A stretch of DNA of 53,341 nt from Halieaceae bacterium (GCA_028282105.1 JANQIO010000044.1:1-53341); one strand, 5' to 3'. Positions 24,829-36,348 are shown, counted from the stretch's first letter. Notes: generated by a model from the letters alone, not told the origin. Translations and numbers: made by a program.

Positions 24829-25837
24829 TGCCGTCCCTGCGATCAAACACTGCGTGCTCACCCAGCTCCTGTCCCGCCAGGCCTTCGCGCAAAACCCGCT
24901 GATAGAAATCCCGGAGGGTCTCCTCGCCGTACTCGGCAGTGGCATCGGCGTCATAACGGCCACTGTCCTGGTCCCATAGCAGCATCGATTCGGTCGCGTA
25001 GTAGTGACCGATGCGGGCAAACTCTGCACGTTCCCGTGCCGCGCGGCTAAATCGGCCGACCACATCCAGCAGGCCTGCCACGCGCAACAGGAACCCCGGA
25101 GGAAGCTTTCGAAAACGCGGTGGTCTGCCCACCAGTTCGAACAGCATTTCCCCCTGCTGACGCGGAGTGAGAGCCGGGCCGGGGCCACCGATGGGCGCCA
25201 CCACATTCTGCAGTACAGGGTCTTCTATACAGTTGACGATGAAGCGCGCCAGGTCGGGCTCGGAAATCGGTTTGCAGGCCGTCAGCTCACCATCGCCGAA
25301 CATCATGAAGGCCTTGCCGCGCTTGACCCGCTCCACCTGGCCCGCCAGCGACTTGAAGAAAGCGGTAGGTCGCACAATGCTGTAGCGCAGGCCGCTGTCG
25401 ATCAACAGCTTTTCAAAGTCCAGCTTGGCCTGCTGGAAGGCCAGCCGTGGCTTCTGTACACAGATCGCGGACAGCAGGATAAAGTGCGCCTCGCAGCCGC
25501 GGGCTTTCTCCAGCAGGTTGAGGTTGGCATCGCGATCAACGCGGCGGGCGTCTTCCGGCGCCCCACTGCGGCTGGCAATACAGGAGATAACGACATCGAA
25601 GTGTTCGCCACGCAGTCCTTTGCGCAGCGATGCGGTGTCACAGACGTCAGCCGTGCGCAGCTCGGCACCGGCCAGGCAGCTTTGCACGCCGGGGTCGGCG
25701 ACCAGCCGGCGTACCAGCGCTACCGTGTCATAGCCCCGGGCAAGCAGTTCGCGAACCACGGCGCGACCGATATAGCCGGTGGCTCCCGCCACCAGTACCC
25801 GCTTCGCGCTACCCCCTGTGCCGTCCTGCAATGCCAT
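24821..25837 (-). CDS. bciA: Divinyl (proto)chlorophyllide 8-vinyl-reductase family protein (BciA/DVR-like)
   Basis: A 338-residue atypical SDR/NmrA-type reductase with N-terminal NAD(P)-binding motif GATGYIGRAVVREL. Its conserved blocks match plant DVR and bacterial BciA as I know them: LLSAICVQKPRLAFQQAKLD, YSIVRPTAFFKSLAGQVE, FGDGELTACKPISEPDLARF, IGGPGPALTPRQQGE, IGHYYATESMLLWD and REGLAGQELGE. DVR/BciA uses NADPH to reduce the 8-vinyl group of divinyl (proto)chlorophyllide a in (bacterio)chlorophyll synthesis. No other bch, puf or crt gene lies in the window, so a phototrophy role is unproven. DUF1810 overlaps its 3' end; the AGCS transporter ends 27 bases upstream on the same strand. 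ATG 25837 lacks a good ribosome-binding site. Confidence 0.83.
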   Translation of the reverse strand: MALQDGTGGSAKRVLVAGATGYIGRAVVRELLARGYDTVALVRRLVADPGVQSCLAGAELRTADVCDTASLRKGLRGEHFDVVISCIASRSGAPEDARRVDRDANLNLLEKARGCEAHFILLSAICVQKPRLAFQQAKLDFEKLLIDSGLRYSIVRPTAFFKSLAGQVERVKRGKAFMMFGDGELTACKPISEPDLARFIVNCIEDPVLQNVVAPIGGPGPALTPRQQGEMLFELVGRPPRFRKLPPGFLLRVAGLLDVVGRFSRAARERAEFARIGHYYATESMLLWDQDSGRYDADATAEYGEETLRDFYQRVLREGLAGQELGEHAVFDRRDGSG

Positions 25838-25864
25838 GGCCGGAGTCTCGCACGGTCCCCGGCG

Positions 25865-27253
25865 TCAGTCGCGCCAGGCCTGCGGGTCAATATCGAGATC
25901 AGCCCACTGGTCGGGATCAAGCTGCGGCACCTCCACCTGGCTGCGCTGGCCATCAAAGTCCTTGAGCAGCCGGAAGGCGGTGGGCATCAGCAAGCCGACG
26001 GCCAGCAGGTTGACCACGCCGCACAGGGCCATGGTGAGGTCGATAAAGCCGAACACCGTACCCAGGTCCTGTAGCGAGCCCCACATCACCAGCGCCAGTA
26101 CCAGCACCCGGAAAACCCGGAACAGGGTCTGGTTCTCCTCGCTGAAGTAGTTGAGGCTGTTCTCACCGAGGTAGTAGTTGTACATGATGGAGCTGAAGGC
26201 AAACAGCAGCAGCGCCACACTGACAAAACCCTCGCCCCAGTCGCCCACATGGTCGCCCATCGCCGCCTGGGTCAGTGCGACGCCGTTCACGCCAGCCGCG
26301 CCAGGCTGGTAGGCGTCGGACAGCAGGATGATGACCGCGGTGCAGCTGCAGAGAATCAGGGTGTCGATAAACACACTCAGGGACTGCACCATGCCCTGGT
26401 GCGCCGGGTGCGGCACGTAGGCGACGGCGGCAACGTTCGGCGCGCTGCCCAGGCCCGCCTCATTGCTAAACAGGCCACGCTTCACACCCTCCATCACGAC
26501 TGCCGCAAAGCCGCCTCCCACCAGCTGCTCGAAACCCATCGCGGATTTGACGATATGGGCGATGGCGCCGGGCACCTCGGTGATATTGGTTGCCAGCACG
26601 TACAGGGCCACCAGCACATAGCCCGCCGCCATGATCGGCACCACGAACTCCGCCACGTGGGCGATGCGCTTGATACCGCCAAAGATAGTGATACCCACCA
26701 TGACCGTGAGCGCCGCCCCGGTCATCCACACCGGCACATTGAAGGAGGCTTTGATGGAGGTGGCAACGATAAATGACTGCACCGCATTGAAGCCGAAGCC
26801 AAAGGTAATCAGCAGCAGGATGGAATACACCACCGCCATGCCCGGCCGCTTGAGGCCATGTTTCATATAGTAAGCCGGCCCACCGCGGTAAGTGCCGTCC
26901 GGCTCCGCACGCTTGTAGAGCTGAGCCAGCGAGCACTCGAAGAAGCTCGTCGCCATGCCCATCAGGCCGATCAGCCACATCCAGAACACAGCGCCCGGGC
27001 CACCCACTGTGATGGCCACGGCGACGCCGGCAATATTGCCGCCGCCCACACGGCCAGCCACGCTGACCACCAGCGCCTGGAAGGAAGACAGGTGGCCCTC
27101 CTTCTCGTGAATGCCGCGCCGCAGGGAGCTGAACATGGCGCCAAAGAAACGGAACTGCACAAAGCGCGAGGCCACCGTTAACCAGAGGCCCAGGCCCACC
27201 AGCAGTACGATCAGTACATAGCTCCAGAGAAAATCGCCAATCGCGTGCAGCAT
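25865..27253 (-). CDS. Sodium:alanine/glycine symporter (AGCS family)
   Basis: A 462-residue inner-membrane carrier with about 11 helices. Family motifs include GRVGGGNIAGVAVAITVGGPG (shown only partly as GGGNIAGVAVA), GPAYYMKHGL, KRGLFSNEAGLGSAPNVAA and NYYLGENSLNYF. AGCS carriers import alanine or glycine with Na+. The stop of the NSS transporter gene lies 4 bases upstream, so the two sodium-coupled carriers form one operon. Confidence 0.94.
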   Translation of the reverse strand: MLHAIGDFLWSYVLIVLLVGLGLWLTVASRFVQFRFFGAMFSSLRRGIHEKEGHLSSFQALVVSVAGRVGGGNIAGVAVAITVGGPGAVFWMWLIGLMGMATSFFECSLAQLYKRAEPDGTYRGGPAYYMKHGLKRPGMAVVYSILLLITFGFGFNAVQSFIVATSIKASFNVPVWMTGAALTVMVGITIFGGIKRIAHVAEFVVPIMAAGYVLVALYVLATNITEVPGAIAHIVKSAMGFEQLVGGGFAAVVMEGVKRGLFSNEAGLGSAPNVAAVAYVPHPAHQGMVQSLSVFIDTLILCSCTAVIILLSDAYQPGAAGVNGVALTQAAMGDHVGDWGEGFVSVALLLFAFSSIMYNYYLGENSLNYFSEENQTLFRVFRVLVLALVMWGSLQDLGTVFGFIDLTMALCGVVNLLAVGLLMPTAFRLLKDFDGQRSQVEVPQLDPDQWADLDIDPQAWRD

Positions 27254-27257
27254 GGAC

Positions 27258-28613
27258 TTACTCGCTTACGCCGAAGTAAAAGATGATCGCAACCGCGGGC
27301 GGCACCACGTAGCGAATGAGGATATGCCAGAGCTTGAAAAAAAGCGGGCTGGAGAATTCCAGCTCTTCTACGCTGGCCTGGGTTGAGACAAACCAGCCGA
27401 CAAACACGGCGATCAGCAAACCGCCCAGGGGCAGCAGGATCTGATTGGAGAAAAAGTCCATCAGGTCATTGATGGTCAGCCCGGCCACCTTGAAATCGCC
27501 CAGCAGGTTGTATGACAGGGCGCTAACCACGCTCAATACGGCGATGCTGCCCACCACCACCAGCGCGCTGGTGTGACGGGCGAAGCCGTGGTGGTCCTCC
27601 ATCCAGGCGGTGACCGATTCGATCAGGCCCACCATGGAAGTGATTCCGGCCACTGACAGCAGCAGGAAGAAGGCCACGCTGAAGAAGTAGCCGCCCGGCA
27701 TCTGTGCAAAGGCCACCGGCAGGGTCTGGAAAATCAGGCCCGCACCCGCGGCCGGGTCCAGGCCGTTGCTGAACACCGCCGGAAAGATCACCAGACCCGC
27801 CAGCAGCGCTACCACCGTATCGGCAATAACGATGATCAGCACCGAGCCGGGAATAGAGACCGTTTTCGGCAGGTAGGCGCCGAAGGTCATCATGCCTCCC
27901 ATGGCCACCCCGATAGAGAAGAAGGCCTGGCCCACCGCTATCAGGAACACCTCCGGTTTGATGCGGCTGAAATCCGGCTCGAACAACCACACCACGGCCT
28001 CTCTCATGCCGCCGGCAAAGACGTTGTACAGCGCCAGCAGCGCCAGCAGCCCGAACAGCACGGGCATGAGTACGGTGACGGCGCGCTCGATACCACCCTG
28101 CACGCCGGAGTAGATGATGTACCCGGTGATGGCCAGGCCGATCAGCGTCCAGAACAGCATGCCGGTGGGGTCTGCCAGCACCGTGGCGAACTCCGCCTCG
28201 GCGATTCCGCTGTCAAAGCCCGTGAAACCGGTGCTAATGGCCTTGAACAGATACCACAGCACCCAACCCACCACGACCGCGTAGACGATCTCGATGGTGA
28301 AAGCCGCCAGCAGCCCCATATGCCCCACCAGCTGCCAGCCTTTATGCCGGTTTTCAGCGGTGGCGACATTGCGCATGGCCAGCGGCGGGCTCATCTTGCC
28401 GCGCCGGCCCACGAACAGCTCGGCAATCAGGATCGGTACGCCGATACCGAATACACAGGCGAGATAAACCAGCACAAACGCCGAACCGCCATTCTCACCG
28501 GCCACATAGGGAAAGCGCCAGATATTGCCGAGGCCGACCGCAAAGCCAACCGAGGCCATAAGAAATGCCCACCGCGAGGACCAATGTTCGTGGCTGCCAC
28601 CTGACAGGGCCAT
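27258..28613 (-). CDS. Neurotransmitter:sodium symporter family transporter (NSS/SNF)
   Basis: A 451-residue LeuT-fold transporter with about 12 helices. The first helix carries the family signature SVGFAVGLGNIWRFPYVAGE (GNIWRFPY, sodium and substrate site). A conserved GQAFFSIGVAMGGMMTFGAY lies in helix 6-7. Bacterial NSS proteins import amino acids such as Trp, Tyr or Leu with Na+. It is first in the operon with the AGCS carrier. Upstream (28614-28769) is a repeat cluster rather than a visible promoter. Confidence 0.94.
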   Translation of the reverse strand: MALSGGSHEHWSSRWAFLMASVGFAVGLGNIWRFPYVAGENGGSAFVLVYLACVFGIGVPILIAELFVGRRGKMSPPLAMRNVATAENRHKGWQLVGHMGLLAAFTIEIVYAVVVGWVLWYLFKAISTGFTGFDSGIAEAEFATVLADPTGMLFWTLIGLAITGYIIYSGVQGGIERAVTVLMPVLFGLLALLALYNVFAGGMREAVVWLFEPDFSRIKPEVFLIAVGQAFFSIGVAMGGMMTFGAYLPKTVSIPGSVLIIVIADTVVALLAGLVIFPAVFSNGLDPAAGAGLIFQTLPVAFAQMPGGYFFSVAFFLLLSVAGITSMVGLIESVTAWMEDHHGFARHTSALVVVGSIAVLSVVSALSYNLLGDFKVAGLTINDLMDFFSNQILLPLGGLLIAVFVGWFVSTQASVEELEFSSPLFFKLWHILIRYVVPPAVAIIFYFGVSE

Positions 28614-28684
28614 ATTATTATTCTCCAGAGTGTTACGCGCTGAGAGTAGCGCGTATCAGGTGCTCGAGTCTAAACACCCAAAAA

Positions 28685-28761
28685 GGGGTCAGAGCCCTTT
28701 TTCAACAAAAGCGCAATTTTGGGGTCAGAGCCCTTTTTCGAAGAAAAAGGGCTCTGACCCC
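28685..28761. repeat. Three-copy GGGGTCAGAGCCCTTTTTC repeat (REP-like)
   Basis: The 19-base unit GGGGTCAGAGCCCTTTTTC occurs at 28685-28703 and 28721-28739 (plus), and as its exact reverse complement at 28743-28761. Copies 2 and 3 form a perfect 19-bp hairpin with a 3-base loop (GAA). The spacer between copies 1 and 2 (28704-28720) is AT-richer. I recognise this motif as a recurring intergenic element in gammaproteobacteria, resembling REP sequences mobilised by Y1/RAYT transposases; no transposase is present here. It starts 8 bases beyond the thiolase stop and may also act as a terminator for that operon. Confidence 0.85.
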
Positions 28762-28769
28762 GATGGTGG

Positions 28770-29954
28770 TTACAGCGCGCCGTCCATGCGCTCGACAATG
28801 GTGCCGTTGGCGGTGCCGCCACCTTCGCAGATCGCCAGCAGGCCGTACTGCTTGCCGGAGCGATGCAGCTCGTGCACCAGGGTAGTCATCAGCTTGGCGC
28901 CGGTGCCGCCCAGAGGATGGCCCAGGGCCTGGGCGCCGCCGTTGACGTTGAGCTTGTCGATATCTGCACCGGTGCCCTTGACCCAGGCCATGGGCACGGA
29001 ACCGAAGGCCTCATTGACTTCGAACAGGTCGATGTCCTCGAGCTTCATATCGGCCTTCTCCAGCACTTTTTCAGTCGCCTTGATCGGCCCTTCCAGCATG
29101 ATGATCGGGTCGGTACCAACCACCGACATGGCGACGATTTTCGCCATCGGCTTGAGACCGTACTTCTCTACCGCCTCGCGATTGGCCACCAGCACCGCAG
29201 AGGCGCCGTCGCAGATCTGTGAAGCCATGGCCGCGGTAATGGTGCCGCCTTCCTGCAGCGGCTCCAGGCCGCGAATCGCATCGAGGGTGGCGTCCAGGCG
29301 GATACCTTCGTCCTGGGTGTGCATCTCCAGGCTGCCGTCTTCAAGCTCCACTTCGATGGGAACGATTTCCTTCTCGAAGCGATTCTCTTCCACCGCCTGC
29401 TTGGCTTTCACATGGGAGGAGAAGGCAAACTCCTCGAGCTCTTCCTTGCTGATGCTGTACTTATCCACCAGCATTTCCGCGCCAGTGAACTGGGAGAACT
29501 GCACGCCGGGGTAGCGCTTCATGATCTCCTCGCCATAGGGGGTGCCGTGATCCGCCTTGTAGCCATCGATGATGCTGGCGCCAATGGGCACCTGGGTCAT
29601 GCTCTCCACACCGCCGGCAATCACCAGGTCCTGGGTGCCGGACATCACCGCCTGGGCGGCAAAGTGAATCGCCTGCTGGCCGGAGCCGCACTGGCGGTCA
29701 ACACTGGTGCCAGGCACGCTTTCACCCAGCACCGAAGAGATACAGACATTGCGGGCCACGTTGCTGCTCTGGGCGCCCACCTGGCTGACACAGCCGAAGA
29801 TCAGGTCATCCACGGTTTCCGGGTCGATGCCGGTGCGCTCTACCAGGGCGTCGACCACCTTGGCGCCGAGATCGATCGGGTGAACTTTGGACAGGCGGCC
29901 CTTCTTGCGGCCACCGGCGCTACGTACTGCGCCACAGATATAGGCTTCACTCAT
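28770..29954 (-). CDS. Thiolase (acetyl-CoA acetyltransferase / 3-ketoacyl-CoA thiolase)
   Basis: A 394-residue thiolase. The nucleophilic Cys89 lies in SVDRQCGSGQQA, the base His in GGAQALGHPLGGTGAK and the second Cys in ICEGGGTANG. The motifs fit degradative or biosynthetic thiolases, and the acyl chain length cannot be assigned. It overlaps the aminopeptidase gene by 4 bases (29951-29954) and is last in a three-gene minus-strand operon; the REP-like hairpin follows 8 bases after its stop. Confidence 0.94.
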   Translation of the reverse strand: MSEAYICGAVRSAGGRKKGRLSKVHPIDLGAKVVDALVERTGIDPETVDDLIFGCVSQVGAQSSNVARNVCISSVLGESVPGTSVDRQCGSGQQAIHFAAQAVMSGTQDLVIAGGVESMTQVPIGASIIDGYKADHGTPYGEEIMKRYPGVQFSQFTGAEMLVDKYSISKEELEEFAFSSHVKAKQAVEENRFEKEIVPIEVELEDGSLEMHTQDEGIRLDATLDAIRGLEPLQEGGTITAAMASQICDGASAVLVANREAVEKYGLKPMAKIVAMSVVGTDPIIMLEGPIKATEKVLEKADMKLEDIDLFEVNEAFGSVPMAWVKGTGADIDKLNVNGGAQALGHPLGGTGAKLMTTLVHELHRSGKQYGLLAICEGGGTANGTIVERMDGAL

Positions 29955-31762
29955 GCTGCTTTCTCTCCTGCAGGTTGAATGGGTTGGGTGGCCTGGTGCA
30001 GCCAGGCCAGCTCGTCGCCTTCAAGATGCGGCGACAGCTTGTCACGCACGCGGGCGTGATAGTCGTTGAGCCAGGTAATTTCTTCCGCCGTCATCAACGA
30101 CGGCTCCACCAGGCGCAGGTCAAAGGGCGCCAGGGTGATGGCTTCAAATTCGTACATGGTGCGATCGTCATCGCTGTCGATGGCCGCCTCGCGCACCACC
30201 ACCAGGTTCTCGCAGCGGATACCGTAGGCGCCGTCCTTGTAGTAGCCCGGCTCGTTGCTCAGCACCATGCCGGGTCTGAGCGCCACATCGCTGGCCGCTT
30301 TGGCAATGCGCTGCGGCCCCTCGTGTACGCTGAGGAAGGCGCCGACGCCGTGGCCGGTGCCGTGGTCGTAGTCCAGGCCTTCACGCCACAGGAACATGCG
30401 CGCCAGCACATCCAGGTGGGTACCGGTGGTGCCCTCGGGGAAGCGCACCTGGTCAAGGGCAATATGGCCCTTCAGCACCAGCGTGAAACGTTCGCGCACC
30501 TCCTGCCCGGGGTCACCGATGGCCACCGTACGGGTAATATCCGTAGTGCCGTCCAGGTACTGGCCGCCGCTATCCACCAGATACACCGAATCCATGGCCA
30601 GGCGGGTTTCTTCCGGCGCGTTCAGGTAGTGATAGTGCGGCAGGGCGGCATTACCGGCCGCGGCGGAAATGGTGTCGAAGCTCACCTCCTGGAAGCGCGC
30701 CTGTTCGGCGCGGTAGGTCAGCAGCTTGTCCGACACCTCGGCTTCCGTGTGCAGGCGGCCGGCGGCCACTTCCGCGTCCAGCCAGGCCAGGAACTTGACC
30801 TCGGCCACGCCGTCGCGCAGGTGGGCGTCGCGCATGCCCTGCACCTCCACCTCGTTCTTGCAGGCCTTGGGCATCAGCACCGGGTCATCGGCCGCCAGCA
30901 GGGTTGCGCCGGCGCGCTCCAGCTCCAACTGGCACCAGGCGTTGGCCGTGACCGGATCGGCGAGGACAGTCTCCCCCGCCAGCGCCTTGAAGGCAGCCGG
31001 CGCCTCAGCCTCCGGCAGTACAGCGACACCCTCGCCCACATGAGCGTCAAAACCCTCGGGAATCTTGTCGGGGTTGGTGAAAAAATCCAGTCGCCCGTCG
31101 CTGTGCAGCAGGGCAAAGCCCAGCACCAGTGGCAGGGAGGGAATGTCGCGGCCACGTATATTCAGCAGCCAGGCCACGCTGTCGGCGGCGAAGATCAGCG
31201 CAGCCGCCGCCCCTTCCTCGCGGATGGCGGCGGCGATGTCCGCGCGTTTCTCAGTGCTGCCGCGGCCGGTGAAGTCCTCGTCCAGCAGCATGGCTTTATG
31301 GATAGCGGGCACGGGGCGTTGCTGCCAGCACAGGTCCACCAGGTTGTCGCCGGTTTCCACCAGCTCGATATCCTGCTTGGCGAGCAGCTTCTCGGCAGCG
31401 CGCGCCCAGTTGAGGCTGTGCATACGGGCATCAAAGCCCACCTTGCTACCCGCCTCCAGCTGCCCCGCCAGCCATTTCACGTGAGGGGTTTCCACCGAGT
31501 GCAACAGCTCGAACAGCGCCTCGTCTACCTGCTGGCGTACCTGCACCGTGTAACGGCCATCGGTAAACACCGCGGCACGCTCGGCCATGATGATGGCGAC
31601 GCCGGCGGAGCCCGTGAAATCGCTGGCCCAGTGCAGGCGCTCGTTTTCCGGGGGCAGGTACTCGCCCAGGTACTCATCGGCGCGCGGCACGATCAGGGCA
31701 TCGAGCCCGCGCTCTGCCATCACGCCGCGCAACCGCGCCAGGCGTTCCCCTATGTGCTCCAT
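29951..31762 (-). CDS. Xaa-Pro aminopeptidase (M24B, aminopeptidase P family)
   Basis: A 603-residue two-metal peptidase of the long eukaryote-like APP form: two N-terminal creatinase-like domains, then the pita-bread catalytic domain. Metal ligands are recognisable in YLVDSGGQYLDGTTDITRT (both Asp), GTGHGVGAFLSVHEGP (His), MVLSNEPGYY (Glu) and GIRCENLVVV (Glu). ATG 31762 is chosen over the open frame to 31855 because GAGGA lies 7 bases upstream and the N-terminus fits the family. It removes N-terminal residues before proline. It overlaps the metallo-beta-lactamase gene by 13 bases. Confidence 0.94.
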   Translation of the reverse strand: MEHIGERLARLRGVMAERGLDALIVPRADEYLGEYLPPENERLHWASDFTGSAGVAIIMAERAAVFTDGRYTVQVRQQVDEALFELLHSVETPHVKWLAGQLEAGSKVGFDARMHSLNWARAAEKLLAKQDIELVETGDNLVDLCWQQRPVPAIHKAMLLDEDFTGRGSTEKRADIAAAIREEGAAAALIFAADSVAWLLNIRGRDIPSLPLVLGFALLHSDGRLDFFTNPDKIPEGFDAHVGEGVAVLPEAEAPAAFKALAGETVLADPVTANAWCQLELERAGATLLAADDPVLMPKACKNEVEVQGMRDAHLRDGVAEVKFLAWLDAEVAAGRLHTEAEVSDKLLTYRAEQARFQEVSFDTISAAAGNAALPHYHYLNAPEETRLAMDSVYLVDSGGQYLDGTTDITRTVAIGDPGQEVRERFTLVLKGHIALDQVRFPEGTTGTHLDVLARMFLWREGLDYDHGTGHGVGAFLSVHEGPQRIAKAASDVALRPGMVLSNEPGYYKDGAYGIRCENLVVVREAAIDSDDDRTMYEFEAITLAPFDLRLVEPSLMTAEEITWLNDYHARVRDKLSPHLEGDELAWLHQATQPIQPAGEKAA

Positions 31763-32859
31763 GCTTCGTCCTCGAATATGTCGGTGACCTGTGAATACCA
31801 GTCCACGCCCTCGGCGTCTCGCTGGCGCTGCACCAGCCGCCGGCCCATCAGGCAATTGAGGTGGGCCAGGGTTTCGCCGATGGCGAGCTGGATGGAATTG
31901 TCGTCGATGGTACGCTTGAACAGCGCCGAAAAGCAGTCCACCGCCCGGCGCGGCTCCGCCAGGTGTTCCCAGAGCCGGTCGAGGTCGCGCTCGTGGCCTT
32001 CAATAATCTGGGTCAGCCGCACGTGCAGGCCGTAGAACGGCGCCTCGTGGGCCGGCAGCACCAGCACATCGTCGGGCACGGTCTCGCGAATCTTGGCGCT
32101 GGACAGCAGCCAGTCGCGCAGGTTGTCGCCGTTGGGCTCGGTGGGAAACACGCTGACATTGGGCGTGATGCGCGGCAGTACCTGGTCGCCGGAAATCAGC
32201 AGTTTCAGGGCCGGGCAGTACAGGGCGATGTGCTCTGGCGAATGCCCGCTGCCGGGAACCAGTTGCCAGTAGCGGTCGTCGATGCGCAGGGTATCGCCGC
32301 CACGAATACGCCGGTAACCGTCCGGCAGGCGATGCACGGCGCGGCCGAAGCCCCCGAAGCGTTTCACGTAGTCCGATAGCTGCTGCTCGTTGAAACCCGC
32401 GGCCCGGTAGAAGCCAATGCCCGCCTCCGGCGCATCGCGCCCGGTATCGCTCACCAGCGAGCGGCACATCAGGAATTCGGCCCGGGACATCCACAGTTCG
32501 CAGCCAAAGCGCTCACAGAGCCAGCCGGCCAGGCCGACATGGTCGGGGTGCATATGGGTGCAAATGACCCGGGTGACCGGCTCGCCGCCCATAAAGCCCT
32601 CAAACAGGGCTTCCCATTGGTCGCGGGCGGAATCCAATGCCAGGCAGGTGTCGACGATCGCCCAGCCCTCGCCGTCCCGCAGCAGCCACAGGTTGATGTG
32701 GTCCAGGGACATGGGCATGGAAAACCGCACCCAGTACACACCTTCCGCCACCTTCACTGGTTCACCGCGTCCCGGGTCGGCCTTGCGGCCCCAGGGGTAG
32801 CTGAGACCCCGTACAGTCTCCTGGGCTTTTTCCAAGGGAGGGATTTCCTGCTGCAACAA
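31750..32859 (-). CDS. Metallo-beta-lactamase-fold hydrolase
   Basis: About 369 residues with the MBL fold. The metal motif is THMHPDHVG (HxHxDH), followed by GSGHSPEHIAL, ISGDQVLP and a late AHEAPFYG. A C-terminal helical extension (about 290-369) is typical of the glyoxalase-II-like hydrolase group with a winged-helix tail. The start is uncertain: TTG 32859 and TTG 32856 are in frame near the expected N-terminus, with no good ribosome-binding site; TTG 32835 has AGGA 10 bases before it. The open frame to 33345 is not coding, because it runs through ppdK. The substrate is unknown. It heads the operon with aminopeptidase P and thiolase. Confidence 0.85.
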   Translation of the reverse strand: MLQQEIPPLEKAQETVRGLSYPWGRKADPGRGEPVKVAEGVYWVRFSMPMSLDHINLWLLRDGEGWAIVDTCLALDSARDQWEALFEGFMGGEPVTRVICTHMHPDHVGLAGWLCERFGCELWMSRAEFLMCRSLVSDTGRDAPEAGIGFYRAAGFNEQQLSDYVKRFGGFGRAVHRLPDGYRRIRGGDTLRIDDRYWQLVPGSGHSPEHIALYCPALKLLISGDQVLPRITPNVSVFPTEPNGDNLRDWLLSSAKIRETVPDDVLVLPAHEAPFYGLHVRLTQIIEGHERDLDRLWEHLAEPRRAVDCFSALFKRTIDDNSIQLAIGETLAHLNCLMGRRLVQRQRDAEGVDWYSQVTDIFEDEAWST

Positions 32860-32971
32860 AACAGCCGCGCAGTATACTACGCGCCTGTACAGATGGGGTA
32901 CTTGGCGGGGCCGGCTCGCCGCCCGCACACTACACCAGAACTCAGGCATAACCAGGACACCGGGAGACACC

Positions 32972-35578
<2,607 letters not shown>

Positions 35579-35592
35579 ACGATTGGGCAGGT

Positions 35593-36033
35593 TCAGCCCA
35601 GCGTCATGCGCAGGGCATAGAAGGCCAGCGCAAACAGGCAGACGTTGGAGCACATGAAGATCAGGAAGCGCACCGGCACTGTGTTCACCAGCGCCTGCCA
35701 CAGGCTGTGGGTGATGCGGAACCCGGTGTAACCCCAGGCCCACCAGATCGCGGCATCCGGCGCGCCGGTGATGGCAAGAATCACCACCAGGGGGTAGAAG
35801 ATCGTCGGCTGCTCCATCAGGTGGTTGTAATTGTGCGCCAACCAGTTCACCCGCGGCGGCATGCTCGGCTCAATATCCGGATACCGGCCACCGGGCGGCG
35901 CTACCGTCAGGTCCACGCCGGCGGCCTTGAAAGCCGGGAAGCGGGTCACCAGCACCCACACCAGCATCACCAGCGACCAGGCCACCAGCACCGCGGCGGG
36001 CGCCAATATCTGGGTATTGATCATCAGGTTCAT
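35593..36033 (-). CDS. MAPEG family membrane protein
   Basis: A 146-residue protein with four predicted helices. The family-typical segment is NWLAHNYNHLMEQPTIFYPL with E and R/Y positions for glutathione binding (NYNHLMEQP), followed by WAWGYTGFRITHSLWQALVN. MAPEG proteins include glutathione transferases and peroxidases of membranes; bacterial substrates are mostly unknown. ATG 36033 has a GGAG/AGGA region just upstream. It is convergent with ppdK, 14 bases away. Confidence 0.85.
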   Translation of the reverse strand: MNLMINTQILAPAAVLVAWSLVMLVWVLVTRFPAFKAAGVDLTVAPPGGRYPDIEPSMPPRVNWLAHNYNHLMEQPTIFYPLVVILAITGAPDAAIWWAWGYTGFRITHSLWQALVNTVPVRFLIFMCSNVCLFALAFYALRMTLG

Positions 36034-36073
36034 TCCTATCTCCTCAGTTCGAAGGCGGCGCGCTAAACAGCGT

Positions 36074-36277
36074 CTACTCCAGTACCGGCACCTTGCCCAC
36101 TACCACCAGGGTGGTGAGCGCCAGGGCCAGCATAATCAGGACTGGCGTGGTCGGTGAAAACCGCACTGGCTCACCGTAGGCCAGCGGCAGAAAGGTTGCT
36201 GCCAGCACCAGCCAGAACGGCAGCACCACGATGGCCAGCATGATCCGCGCCGGCGGCTTAATGGGAACGGTTTTCAA
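36074..36277 (-). CDS. Small membrane protein, 67 aa
   Basis: A 67-residue protein with two hydrophobic helices (about 12-33 and 44-62). The start is TTG 36277, with GAGGA 9 bases upstream. No family is recognised. It lies 40 bases before the MAPEG gene on the same strand and is probably co-transcribed. Composition (long hydrophobic runs in a GC-rich frame) supports a real membrane peptide, but evidence is limited. Confidence 0.5.
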   Translation of the reverse strand: MKTVPIKPPARIMLAIVVLPFWLVLAATFLPLAYGEPVRFSPTTPVLIMLALALTTLVVVGKVPVLE

Positions 36278-36348
36278 GCGACTGCGTCCTCATTCGTTTT
36301 TCCTGCGGCGGCCAGACACCGGCGCCATCGCCCGCTAGACGGCGCCGA

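Noticed and set aside
28525..29514. 329-aa plus-strand frame containing translated repeat (...KKGSDPDG)
   Set aside because: It joins the antisense of two genes through the GGGGTCAGAGCCC repeat; database-style artefact of this element.
29975..32035. 686-aa open frame antisense to aminopeptidase P and the MBL hydrolase
   Set aside because: Shadow of two genes with intact catalytic motifs; His/Gln/Gly-rich nonsense composition.
35579..35592. Possible terminator between ppdK and MAPEG genes
   Set aside because: Imperfect CCTG(T)CCC/GGGCAGG pairing with a 13-base loop and no T-tract.
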